Shown here: positions 7,065 through 17,000 of the stretch, piece after piece
Position numbering within the stretch: position 1 is the stretch's first letter
How the letters are laid out: the number at the start of each line of letters is the position of its first letter
Virus record (IMG/VR): IMGVR_UViG_3300003409_000027
Span: 4,849-25,794 of that record
Length of the DNA: 20,946 nt
Reading direction: 5' to 3' (one strand)
From: a virus
Notes under the pieces: generated by a model
What the model saw: only the letters and a program-made list of their open reading frames with translations
What the model was told of the DNA's origin: nothing
Database searches by the model: none
Made by a program: the position numbers and the translations under genes

Positions 7065-7095
7065 TGCTCCTACAATAAATACAGCATAAGGAGCA
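7065..7095 (+). promoter_or_regulatory. Hairpin that hides the protein A ribosome binding site, with a late promoter in its loop
   Basis: TGCTCCT (7065-7071) and AGGAGCA (7089-7095) form a perfect 7-bp inverted repeat with a 17-base loop. The right arm contains most of the AAGGAG (7088-7093) that serves the ATG at 7100. The loop carries the late box AATAAATA (7074-7081). RNA started from that box would begin near 7087-7088 and lack the left arm. No T tract follows, so it is not a terminator. Confidence 0.72.
7074..7082 (+). promoter_or_regulatory. T4-type late promoter for protein A
   Basis: AATAAATAC matches TATAAATA(C) except for the first base. It lies between the stop of the preceding gene (7058) and the protein A start (7100). 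The expected start site, about 6 bases after the box, leaves a leader of only about a dozen bases that begins at the Shine-Dalgarno sequence. Confidence 0.68.
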
Positions 7096-7099
7096 ATTC

Positions 7100-10000
7100 A
7101 TGTCTAACACTCTAGGTCGTATTTCCGGTCAAATGCTTAAAGCAAACCTTGAAAGGTTTGGTGTTGATCTTGCCTTTGAAAATGACCTATTATATCTAGA
7201 TGTAAACACTGGAAAAGTAGGCATGAAAACGTCTACTGTACCTAGAGACTTAACTTTAGACGGAGATATGGCTACAACAAACTTAATTGTTGATGCCGGA
7301 TTATTTCAAGTCGGTGATGTTATTATTGATGGTAGTACTGGCAACATTTCTACGGTAGGAAATGTACCGATTACATTTGACCCTGCTACTGATCAAATAT
7401 CACTGAGCATATTAAAAACCCCAAATATTGTTATTGATAATAGCACTATACAAACTACGGAATCGAATTCAAATTTAGAATTAAGAATTTCAGGAAACGG
7501 TCGTGTAGAATTTGGTTCAGACGATTCTGCTTTTACTGATACTTTAGTTCAAGGTAATCTACACACAGTTGGTGATGTAACACTAGACGGAACAATTAGC
7601 TTTGGCGATAGTAGTTTAGAAGACGCAGTATCTGTTAATGGTGAAATTGGATCAGATATACGTCCTACAGTTAATAGTCTCTATGATTTAGGATCTCCTA
7701 CTAAAAAATGGCTAAATGTTCATTCTCAGTTAATTCGAGGCGATTTCTTAACCACAACAAATTTTAGTGTTCCTGGCATTTCTACAATTAGTGCTAGACC
7801 TGGAAATACATATTATGTAAGTTCAGCAGAAGGCAAAGACACAAATGTCGGTAATCATCAAATGGGTCCTTTTAGGACTGTAAAACATGCTTTGAGTCAA
7901 GCAACTGCTGGAGATATGGTGTATATCTACGCAGGGGATTATGAAGAATATTTTCCCTTAACTGTTCCTAAAGGTGTAACTGTACAAGGCGAAGGAATTC
8001 GCTCAACAAAAATCTATCCCCATACTAGTAATAATGATAAAGATGCTTTTTTGCTAAACGGCGAAACTACTGTTGAAAATTTGACAGTGGCAGACTTTTA
8101 TTATAATAGTACAAATGATACTGGATATGCGTTTAGATTTGTTAATAATTTCCAAGTTGACTCTCGAAGCCCTTACATAAGAAATATTTCAGTTATTACA
8201 AGATCAGACAGTAGTTTAGAAAGTGCTGGCCGCGGCGCATTAGTTGACGGTAGTGTAGCAACACAATACAGTAAAGAAGCCAGTATGTTATTTCACAGCG
8301 TGACATTTATCACACCAGGAAGTACAGCACTGTTTATGAAAAACGGTGTAAGGGTTGAATGGCTCAATTCATTTACATATTTTGCTAATAGAGGGTTATA
8401 TGCTGTTAATGGAGCATTTGGCAGATTAACACCGGACGGTAGCACTATTAAGTATGGTGCTGAGTTGCGCTCAATCGGATCAGCAAATGTGTATGGAAAT
8501 ATCGGTGCTGAAGCAGATGGTAATCAATGTTTAATGTATTTGATTAATCATAACTTTGCTTATATTGGTGCCGGCACAGATGTAGAAAATGACCCCACAT
8601 TGGTTGATCAACCTAAAGAAACTATTGAAGTTTCTGGAGGCAAAATTTATTATCAATCATCAGATCAAGGTGGCGATTTTAGAGTAGGCGAAGCATTTGT
8701 TGTTGAACAGCAAACTGGTTTTATTACAGCAAATGGTATTGGAGGAGGAGCGCAAGGTGCTTCGAGTATTAGTTTTAGCGACGGCGTTAATAATACTGAA
8801 ATTGATGCTTCTAGTGTTGACACTGGAAATGTACAGTTAACACAGAATAATATTAACACAGTTGGCGGTGATTTAAATGTTACTCCTGCGAGCGGACAAA
8901 CAACACTAGACAGTAATGTTACTGTACAAGATACGTTAACAGTTGACGGTGATATGGTTGTTACTGGAGCGATTAGCTTTGGAGATAGTACACAACAAGG
9001 TGCTTCTACTACTTTTAGTTTTAACGCACCTGTAAGTATTAACTTAGAACCAACATTTACAAAATCTTACGATATCGGTTCTGACACCTTTAGTTGGAAG
9101 AATGTGTATTCTGTAAGGTACACTAGTAACGATATTAATATATTTCAAAATAAAATTTACACTACAGTATCTAGCAGTAGTCTTGAATTAGATGCTGCCG
9201 GCACAGGTAGAGTTGTTTTTAATTCTCCGTTAATTATTAACAACAATTTTACAGTTAGCGACACATCATTACAAAATGTTGGTATTACAGGAAGTTTGTT
9301 ACACACAGGCGACCTAACTCAAACAGGAAATAAAGTTGTAACTGGAGATTATACACTAAGCGGTGCTTTATCATTAAATGATATTGATGTGCCGTTTGAT
9401 GGTATTAGCATAAACGGAAATAGAATTGAAACAACAGAGTCTAATAGTAATTTAGAACTACACACAAGCGGAAACGCTAGTGTTATAGTACCCAATAATA
9501 ATCTTAGAATTATTGGTGACACAACAGTTCAAGATGTGTTTATTTCAAACACAGCAACCATTACTGGTACACTTTCAAGTGACGAGTTCTTAACTGATAG
9601 TTTACAAATATTTCAAAATAACATAACCGGTATTACTAATGCTGATATAGAATTAAGAACTATAGCAACAGGCATAGTCCCATCATCTATAACTTCTACA
9701 GCAACTATATCAAGATTTGAATTCCAACCTGGCAGTGATTATAATCAAAGTGTTTCAGTGTTGTACATAGATACAACTGATTGGGATATTAGCGGTCAGA
9801 CATTCCCACAATATTTAAAAGGTACAAATACAGTTAACGGAGAGTACTTTTTAATTGAAATTGATAATCCAACACCTAGCGTTGGAGATCAGTACATTTA
9901 TGATGTAACACAGCATGTTTCTTCATCGGCTTCAACTATTACTATTAATCAAAGCGATTTATTTAATTTAGAACTTGGTACTGTTTTAGGTGATATTGGA

Positions 10001-13000
10001 GGACCAACTAGCCCTATTATTCTAGATGAAAATGTTGATGTAACACAAGACTTGACAGCAAATACTGGAGCAAGTATAACATTTTCAAATACAGATGTCA
10101 ATGGAAATGTTACATTAACTGGTCCAGCAAATCTTATTGGAAATACACAATTAACTGGTGAATTAGTTACATCAGGAGACATTACTGCTGACTCACTGTT
10201 CCTTGATAATATTAGTATCGACAACAATGTTATTACAACAACAGAATCAAATAGTGATTTGGAATTACGAGCCAACGGTACTGGAAAAATTGTTACTAAT
10301 AATCCGGTTACTGTCGAAAATACAATAGAAATTAAAGGTGCGCTAAACTTTAATTCTTTAACAGCGCAAAACAGTGTTAGTGCTGGACAATTCTATACTG
10401 ATCAAATATTAATACAAGAAAACTTTTTTACTACCACAAGCAGTAACGGACCCTTAGAACTACGTGCTAGTAGCACAGGCAAAATATTAATACCAAATAA
10501 TAATGTACAAATAGATAACAATTTAACTGTAAGTGGAGATACAACTCTACAAAATCTTAGCGATAGACAAGAAAGCAGTGCTTCTCTTGATTTTACTGTA
10601 GACAATCCAAATCCTGTTGGAACTTTTAGAACTGATAGTTTTTCAGAAAATGTTAAAGCAGACGGAAACTATGCTATAGCAAGTGCTCGTGAAGAAGACA
10701 CGGGTACTAATTCTGGTAAAGCCTATATTATTGATACTACAACAGGCAATATAACACAAACACTAGATAATCCTAACGCTTACGGTACATCTAATGCTGA
10801 CAACTTTGGAATAGGGGGTGTTGACATAAGCGGAAATTATGCTATTGTTGGTGCTCCTCTAGAAGATTCAGCAGGAGGATTAGATTCAGGAAAAGCATAT
10901 ATATTTGATGTTGCTACTGGAAATTTAGTTTTTACTATAGACAATCCAAACGCTAATCAAAGTGAAAATACTGATTATTTTGGTACTAGTGTTGCTATAG
11001 ATGGAAACTATGCTATTGTAGGTGCTCCGTATGAAGATATAACACCAACTTTCGACTTTGCTAATAGAGACAACGGTGCTGTGTATATTTTTACAACAGC
11101 AACAGGAGATTGGACAGATACTACATTAGTTCATACTATTTTTGCTGATGGAAACTCGGCCTTTGTAGAATTTGGACGAGCAGTTGATATTAGCGGAACT
11201 ACTGCTGTTGTTGGAGCTCCGCTTACTTCAGCACCTAACTATGCTTGCGGCGCAATATCTATAATAGATGTTACTACAGGAAATATTACTCATACTATTA
11301 ATGACCCGGATGGCACATCGAATAATAGATTTGGTTCAAATGTTGCTGTACACGGTAATTATGTAGTAGCATGTCCAACATTATGGCCATACTATGGATA
11401 TGATGATATAAATGGTGACATTATTGGTAGAGTTTATATATTTGACGCAACTACTGGATCATTACTTGATACATTAGACAAGCCAAATTATAATCCAGCA
11501 GATAATAACAATGTTTTCTTTGGAAACTCAGTTGATTTAAACGATAAATTTTTAGTAGTTGGCATGCCAGGACAAGAAGGCGGAACTAATGAATCTGCTG
11601 TATTTGTTTATGATGTAAACACTAGAGAATTACTATATACATTTAATAATCCTAATCCAGTATTCCCAGCAAACAATCGAAACGATGCGTTTGGTCTTTC
11701 TGTTAGTGTTTCCGGAAACACGATTATTGCAGGCTCGTTAGAAGACGAAGGCGACATTAACAGCGTTTTTGCTGACGTCGATGGTACCCAATTTCTTTCT
11801 GGCAAGGCATACATCTATTCTATAACTGATGAAATTTTACCGGTTGTTGTTCCGGTTGATCTAAATATTACAGGTGTGTTAAGTCATACTGGTAATAGAA
11901 CACAAGTAGGAAATTTAGTACAAACTGGAAACTATAACCTGTTCGGTAACACCGAACTTGACGGATACTTACAACTTGCTGATATTAGATTTGAAACAAA
12001 CTATGTTTCGTCTACACTATCTAACAGTGACTTAGAACTACGTGCTAGTGGTACCGGTAAAGTTACTGTTAGTAATACTAATGTATCTATAAATGAAAAT
12101 TTAGTAGTGGTTGGAGATATTTTTACAACTAATGCTAATATTACAAATACATTATCATTTGATAGACTAGAACAAAATGAAATTATTCTAGACAACAATT
12201 ACATAACCACATCTACATCAAATACTGATTTAGAACTTAGAGCAAGTGGTACTGGAAGTGTGTTAATTGATGACAACTTACTTGTTGAAAACAATGTTAA
12301 TTCAAATAATTTAATAGTTCCACAAACAGTAGTAACAAGTACAACACAAATTAATGGAAACGTCTTACAAAATGGTAATACAGTAAGAAACGGAATAACC
12401 ACATTAAACAGCGGCATAATTGTTAATGATTCTCTACAATTTGAAAACATAAAAATTGATGATAATTTAATCACTACAACTGAATCTAATAGCGATTTAG
12501 AATTACGTGCCTCAGGCACAGGCCAAGTTTTATTTGATACAGATGTTACAGTAAACAGAAATATTGAAGTACTAGGTGATGTTAATCTAACTGGAGACTT
12601 TACTGTTTCTAGGATTAATTTTAATAGTATTACCGATGGAAACATTTTAATTGATGACAATTTTATTACCACAACACTTTCAAACAGCGACTTAGAATTA
12701 AGAGCAAATGGTACTGGGATTTTATTGTTAGACAGCAACGATTTAGAAGCAGGACAAGATTTATCAGTACTAGGAAATACTGATATAAAAGATACTAATA
12801 TTAATGGTACAGTTCTTCATAATGGCAATGCTGTACATACTGGTAACTTTACCAATAACGGCAAAGTTAACATCGGAAAGAACTTTGTTACTAATTCAAC
12901 AGTTTCTTTTTCAAACATTCAATTGTTTAATAATGTTATTAGAACTTCAGAGTCAAATGGAGATTTTGAACTTAGAGCAGACGGACTAGGAAAAATTGTA

Positions 13001-13945
13001 ACTGAATCTGAAACACGATTTGATTTTGATTTAGATGTTTCAGGAAATACAATATTAAACGACGCAACAGCAACTTCTATTACTGCTGATGTGTTACAAA
13101 CTACTGACGATATAAGAATATCTAACAGTACCATAGAAACAACAGTAAGCAATAGTAATTTAGAGTTTAGATCGAGTGTTGATGTAAGAATAGATGATTT
13201 GATTTTTGAAGATAACAAAATCAAATCATTAAACACTGATCAAAATATTGTTCTTTCTCCGGCTGGTAACTTAGATCTAACAAACACTAATATTATTGTT
13301 CCAAGAGGTCCTAGTAATACATCACCATCTCAACCAGGTGAACTTAGATATAATACCACAGAAGGAAAATTTGCTGGTTATGTTTCTGGTACACAGTTAT
13401 TTGGCGGAGTATTTTCTAGTGATTTAGAAACTAGTGTTACAGCATCAAACAGTAGATTTTTTAAAGACAATGGCACAATAAATTTTGTAGTTAACAATGT
13501 AGACATTGGCCATATTGATAGCAATGGTATCAATATTCATGGTCTAAAAATTGATCAAGTTACTATCAATGGTAATACTGTTAGTTCAATAGCGAATAAT
13601 GATATTAACATTACTCCTAATGGAACAGGTACTACTGTACTTGATGATACAACAATTTCAACCAATGCGTTTACAAATCAAAATGCTACAGATCCAATGA
13701 CACTCGCTACAACACAAAACGGTTATGTAAAATTTAATTCAACAACTGGTGTTGTTATGCCAACAGGAGATATTAGTCAACGTCCTCTTAATCCTGAAGT
13801 TGGTGAAATTAGATACAATAACCAACAAGGAACGCCAGAAGTTTGGAACGGCACTACATGGGCTACTTGGGCCGGAAACAGTGTCACAGCAACAGAAGCA
13901 GAAATTGACGAAATATCGAATATATTTGCTATCCTACTAGGCTAA
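7100..13945 (+). CDS. Giant modular fibre/adhesin-like protein A with beta-helix, repeats and a seven-repeat propeller
   Basis: This 2281-residue protein shows these modules in order. An N-terminal anchor (about 1-50, GRISGQMLKANLERFGVDLA, then FENDLLYLDV) is nearly the same as in protein B. Shaft repeats follow. A right-handed beta-helix (pectin-lyase-like) domain runs about 233-545, starting RPGNTYYVSS, with GDMVYIYAGDYEE and PKGVTVQGEGI, then EASMLFHSVTFITPG and VEWLNSF. A repeat array of type SNSDLELRASGTG covers about 690-2080. It contains an unrecognised 114-residue insert (859-972) and a 435-residue FG-GAP-like beta-propeller (1153-1587). The cap (about 2080-2281) has GELRYNT and GEIRYNN motifs and ends FAILLG. 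There is no signal peptide, membrane segment or catalytic motif. It is probably a late virion surface or tail-fibre protein for host binding; this is inferred from domains and context. AAGGAG at 7088-7093 supports the ATG. Confidence 0.82.
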   Translation: MSNTLGRISGQMLKANLERFGVDLAFENDLLYLDVNTGKVGMKTSTVPRDLTLDGDMATTNLIVDAGLFQVGDVIIDGSTGNISTVGNVPITFDPATDQISLSILKTPNIVIDNSTIQTTESNSNLELRISGNGRVEFGSDDSAFTDTLVQGNLHTVGDVTLDGTISFGDSSLEDAVSVNGEIGSDIRPTVNSLYDLGSPTKKWLNVHSQLIRGDFLTTTNFSVPGISTISARPGNTYYVSSAEGKDTNVGNHQMGPFRTVKHALSQATAGDMVYIYAGDYEEYFPLTVPKGVTVQGEGIRSTKIYPHTSNNDKDAFLLNGETTVENLTVADFYYNSTNDTGYAFRFVNNFQVDSRSPYIRNISVITRSDSSLESAGRGALVDGSVATQYSKEASMLFHSVTFITPGSTALFMKNGVRVEWLNSFTYFANRGLYAVNGAFGRLTPDGSTIKYGAELRSIGSANVYGNIGAEADGNQCLMYLINHNFAYIGAGTDVENDPTLVDQPKETIEVSGGKIYYQSSDQGGDFRVGEAFVVEQQTGFITANGIGGGAQGASSISFSDGVNNTEIDASSVDTGNVQLTQNNINTVGGDLNVTPASGQTTLDSNVTVQDTLTVDGDMVVTGAISFGDSTQQGASTTFSFNAPVSINLEPTFTKSYDIGSDTFSWKNVYSVRYTSNDINIFQNKIYTTVSSSSLELDAAGTGRVVFNSPLIINNNFTVSDTSLQNVGITGSLLHTGDLTQTGNKVVTGDYTLSGALSLNDIDVPFDGISINGNRIETTESNSNLELHTSGNASVIVPNNNLRIIGDTTVQDVFISNTATITGTLSSDEFLTDSLQIFQNNITGITNADIELRTIATGIVPSSITSTATISRFEFQPGSDYNQSVSVLYIDTTDWDISGQTFPQYLKGTNTVNGEYFLIEIDNPTPSVGDQYIYDVTQHVSSSASTITINQSDLFNLELGTVLGDIGGPTSPIILDENVDVTQDLTANTGASITFSNTDVNGNVTLTGPANLIGNTQLTGELVTSGDITADSLFLDNISIDNNVITTTESNSDLELRANGTGKIVTNNPVTVENTIEIKGALNFNSLTAQNSVSAGQFYTDQILIQENFFTTTSSNGPLELRASSTGKILIPNNNVQIDNNLTVSGDTTLQNLSDRQESSASLDFTVDNPNPVGTFRTDSFSENVKADGNYAIASAREEDTGTNSGKAYIIDTTTGNITQTLDNPNAYGTSNADNFGIGGVDISGNYAIVGAPLEDSAGGLDSGKAYIFDVATGNLVFTIDNPNANQSENTDYFGTSVAIDGNYAIVGAPYEDITPTFDFANRDNGAVYIFTTATGDWTDTTLVHTIFADGNSAFVEFGRAVDISGTTAVVGAPLTSAPNYACGAISIIDVTTGNITHTINDPDGTSNNRFGSNVAVHGNYVVACPTLWPYYGYDDINGDIIGRVYIFDATTGSLLDTLDKPNYNPADNNNVFFGNSVDLNDKFLVVGMPGQEGGTNESAVFVYDVNTRELLYTFNNPNPVFPANNRNDAFGLSVSVSGNTIIAGSLEDEGDINSVFADVDGTQFLSGKAYIYSITDEILPVVVPVDLNITGVLSHTGNRTQVGNLVQTGNYNLFGNTELDGYLQLADIRFETNYVSSTLSNSDLELRASGTGKVTVSNTNVSINENLVVVGDIFTTNANITNTLSFDRLEQNEIILDNNYITTSTSNTDLELRASGTGSVLIDDNLLVENNVNSNNLIVPQTVVTSTTQINGNVLQNGNTVRNGITTLNSGIIVNDSLQFENIKIDDNLITTTESNSDLELRASGTGQVLFDTDVTVNRNIEVLGDVNLTGDFTVSRINFNSITDGNILIDDNFITTTLSNSDLELRANGTGILLLDSNDLEAGQDLSVLGNTDIKDTNINGTVLHNGNAVHTGNFTNNGKVNIGKNFVTNSTVSFSNIQLFNNVIRTSESNGDFELRADGLGKIVTESETRFDFDLDVSGNTILNDATATSITADVLQTTDDIRISNSTIETTVSNSNLEFRSSVDVRIDDLIFEDNKIKSLNTDQNIVLSPAGNLDLTNTNIIVPRGPSNTSPSQPGELRYNTTEGKFAGYVSGTQLFGGVFSSDLETSVTASNSRFFKDNGTINFVVNNVDIGHIDSNGINIHGLKIDQVTINGNTVSSIANNDINITPNGTGTTVLDDTTISTNAFTNQNATDPMTLATTQNGYVKFNSTTGVVMPTGDISQRPLNPEVGEIRYNNQQGTPEVWNGTTWATWAGNSVTATEAEIDEISNIFAILLG
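9674..10015 (+). other. 114-residue unrecognised domain spliced into a repeat unit of protein A
   Basis: The repeat segment ELRTIATG is followed by a non-repeat stretch, and the repeat resumes with IILDENVDVTQDL. The inserted part is beta-rich, with aromatic strands such as SVSVLYIDTTDWDI and GEYFLIEIDNP and a DQYIYDV strand. I do not recognise a family. Boundaries are accurate to a few residues. Confidence 0.65.
10556..11860 (+). other. Seven-repeat FG-GAP-like beta-propeller domain spliced into protein A
   Basis: The 435-residue insert holds seven blade repeats. Each has a strand of type 'G.SVAIDGNYAIVGAP.ED', then 'GKAYIFDVATG', then a 'TLDNPN' turn. Six turn motifs are complete and the seventh blade (GLSVSVSGNTIIAGSLED ... 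GKAYIYS) closes with ITDE. This is the integrin-alpha/FG-GAP style of propeller. Such domains bind proteins or glycans; the ligand here is unknown. Confidence 0.8.
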
Positions 13946-13957
13946 ATTTCCAAAACG

Positions 13958-13965
13958 TATAAATA
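13958..13965 (+). promoter_or_regulatory. T4-type late promoter for protein B
   Basis: TATAAATA is exact, followed by CTATTG, close to the extended T4 late consensus. It lies 13 bases after the protein A stop. Initiation is expected near 13971, giving a leader of about 95 bases. Confidence 0.85.
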
Positions 13966-13972
13966 CTATTGA

Positions 13973-14066
13973 TTACAAGATACGACCATTTTCTTGTATG
14001 ACTAAACTGTGGTAAACCCGCAATGTAAGGTGGTTATCCGTGAAAGACGGAAGTTAGGAGAGCGAA
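13973..14066 (+). other. Structured 5' leader of protein B
   Basis: One 7-bp hairpin pairs TACAAGA (13974-13980) with TCTTGTA (13992-13998). A second pairs TCCGT (14037-14041) with ACGGA (14047-14051) around GAAAG, just before TTAGGAG (14054-14060). GGTTATCCG (14032-14040) resembles GGTTACCCG (3866-3874) in the leader of the earlier late unit. I see no known riboswitch that fits fully. Confidence 0.45.
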
Positions 14067-17000
14067 TTGAGCCAATTAGGTCGAATTTCGGGTCCGCTCT
14101 TGAAGGCGAATCTTCTTCGTAACGGAGTTGATCTAGCCTTTGAGAATGACCTTTTATATCTAGATGTTACAAATGGAAGAATTGGTATCAACACCAGTAC
14201 GCCAACACACGACCTACAAGTTGTTGGTACTACACGCACTACTAACTTAGAAGTTACAAATTCAGTTTCACTAGCAGATTTTAATATTACAGGAAGCACA
14301 GTCACAAATTCAACAGGTGATATTGCTTTCAATTCCCCAGTCATTATCAATAACGGCTTGTCTTTTGACAGTATGCGTATTTCTGATAACTTTATTGAAA
14401 CAACAGATTCAAACGCAAACTTAGAACTACGCACAAGCGGCACAGGTATAGTTGATATACAGTCTGATTTATTAGTAGGCGGCAACTTACACGTTAATGG
14501 AAATATTACAGCAGACGGTACAATTTCGTTAGGTGATAGTTCTACAGATGTTATTAATTTTAATGCTGAAATTGCTAGTGATTTAATACCTGATCAAAAT
14601 GAAGTATATCAAATTGGTTCTGATCCATCTGACTCAACCGGAAAACGTTGGGGAGATCTTTGGGCATCTAATTTGTATGCTGACTCTGTATTTTCAGCGA
14701 ACATTATTATTGATGGTATTAACTTAGCAACAAGACCTGGTAATACCATTTATGTAGGAACAACAGGCGACGATACAAACAACTCAGGAACCCACCAAAA
14801 CGATCCTGTGCTTACTGTACAAAAAGCAGTTAGTCTTGCTTCAGCAGGAGATACTATTTGGATTTACCCAGGCACATACGAAGAAACATTTCCTATTGTT
14901 ATCCCACAAGGGGTGATTATTAGAGGTACTGGTATTAGAGCAGTATCTATTAAACCAACTGCGGCAACAAGAAACAAAAACGCATTTGAAATGAATGGCG
15001 AAACAACTGTTGAAGATTTAGCAGTTGTTGATTTTGAATACGACAGCGTAAACGACACAGGATATGCGTTTGCTTTTGCTAATAATATAACAGTTACAAG
15101 TCGCTCGCCATATGTTAGAAACATATCAGTACTAACAAAAGGTAGCACAGTAAGATTAGGAACTAATCCTCCGGAAGATCCTTTAGGATTTGACGCAGGT
15201 GATGCTGGCCGCGGTGCTAAAATTAATGGTAGTGTTGCTAATGCTTCAAGTAATGAAGCAAGTATGCTCTTCCATTCAGTTACATTTATTACTCCTGGTG
15301 TTGACAGCATTGTTGCTCTTAACGGAACAAGAGTAGAATGGCTCAACAGTTTTGTTTATTACGCAAACAGAGGTATGTACCTACAAAGTGGTACTGCTGG
15401 TTTTGCTGGTGACGGTAAAACAAGAGTTAAGATTTCAAATACAACTGGTACTTTTGCTGTAAATGACACACTAACATATTATGATACTGACGGAACAACA
15501 GTTTTAGCAAGCGGTACTATTGAAAGTATTAGTGGCGACTTTTATAACATCGACGGAAAAGTTATAGGGTTTGAAACCCTTGAAGATAGAGCAGGCAAAG
15601 TTGGCACAGCATACGGTAATGCTCAAATTGATATAGATCAAGCAAAGTTTGGTGTTTCAAGTTTACTACTCGATGGTATCGGTGACTATTTAGGATATTC
15701 AACCCAACCAGATTTTGGATTTGGAACAAACGATTTTACAGTCGAAGGATGGTTCAGACTGTCTGCCACTGGCATTGAACAAACATTATTTGATTTTAGA
15801 AACGGATCTGACGCTGATTTAGCACCACTTGTTAGAATTAATACTTCTAATCAAGTAGAATTTGCTCCAGCAGAGGATTCAACGCAGATAACAGGAACAA
15901 CAAGTTTAACATCAGGAACTTGGTATCATATTGCTGTTTCAAAATCTTCAGGCTCAACAAAACTATTTGTAAACGGAACAAATGAAGGTGTGGTATATGC
16001 CGATTCAAACGATTACGGTACAAGCAAACCATTAACAATTGGCGCAACACACAACGCAGTTAACTTCTTTAATGGACATATAGATGACATACGAGTTTCA
16101 AACGTTGCTCGCTATACCTCAACGTTTGCTGTACCAAGTTCAGCTTTTACTAGTGACTCAAATACTTTACTACTTTTACATTTTAACGGAACCGATGGAT
16201 CTACAGTAATTGTTGACGACGGTATTACTACGCAAGACATTAGAACAACCAGTGGCGGAACTGCTAGTAAGATCGATTTTGCTAACTATTCAGACTTTGG
16301 TGTTGAAGTAAGAAGCATTGGATCAGCAAACGTATACGGCAACTATGGTATATATGGCGACGGTGACGGTGTTATTGCTTACCTTATTGGACATAATCTA
16401 GCATACATTGGCGCAGGAAAGTCTAGCGAAAACGACAACACACAAGTAATACAGACAAACGAAGTTACAGAACTTAACAGAGCAAAAATTCTTTACAATA
16501 CAGTTGACCAAGATGGTGATTTCCGTGTTGGCGAAAACTTTTATGTTAATCAAAGAACAGGCGAAGTTAGTTTTTCAAACAGCGAGCTTGCTGTAACAGG
16601 TAATTTGACATTTACGTCTGGTGGTGATACTACCTACATTGATGCTACTAGAATAGATACTGGCAATTTAAGGCTAAGTGGTAATACTGTTTCTAGTACA
16701 AGCGGAGATATCAACGTTGATCCGTTTACTAATCAACTAAATCTAAACAGTGACGTTACAGTAACTGGTGATTTAAACATTAATAGCGATGCTACTATTG
16801 GCGGTAACTTGATTCTAATTGGAGATATTGTCCTTAGTGCTAAAATTGATTCGGATATTATTCCAAATGCTGATGACACATACAATATTGGTGCTCCGAC
16901 ATATCAATGGAAAGATGTTTATGCTTCAAGATTTATAACTGAAAACATTGAGATAGACAATAACAAAATTAGAACTCTTGATTCTAATAGCGATCTCGAG

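Larger units (their letters stand above)
9170..13203 (+). repeat. Alternating short/long repeat array in protein A
   Basis: The anchor dipeptide (usually SN of 'ESNSDLELRASGTG') starts at 9170, 9440, 9635, 10247, 10442, 12020, 12218, 12485, 12680, 12953 and 13148. Spacings in codons are 90, 65, 204, 65, 526, 66, 89, 65, 91, 65. The array therefore alternates long (about 90) and short (about 65) units. The two outsize spacings equal a long unit plus 114 and plus 435 codons. Confidence 0.88.

Noticed and set aside
7065-7095. The inverted repeat before protein A as a terminator
   Set aside because: No T tract follows the right arm, and the arm coincides with the ribosome binding site, so a translational role explains it better.
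12199-12738. Minus-strand open frames opposite the repeat arrays of both giant genes
   Set aside because: The same frame opens repeatedly because the plus-strand repeat is copied; the products are only the reverse reading of that repeat.
14032-14066. GACGGAAGTTAGG before protein B resembles the GGAAGUAGG core of the cyanobacterial glnA/downstream-peptide RNA motifs
   Set aside because: The enclosing helix and pseudoknot partner are not visible, an extra T interrupts the core, and AGGAG there is explained as the ribosome binding site. An Infernal search with those models would settle it.
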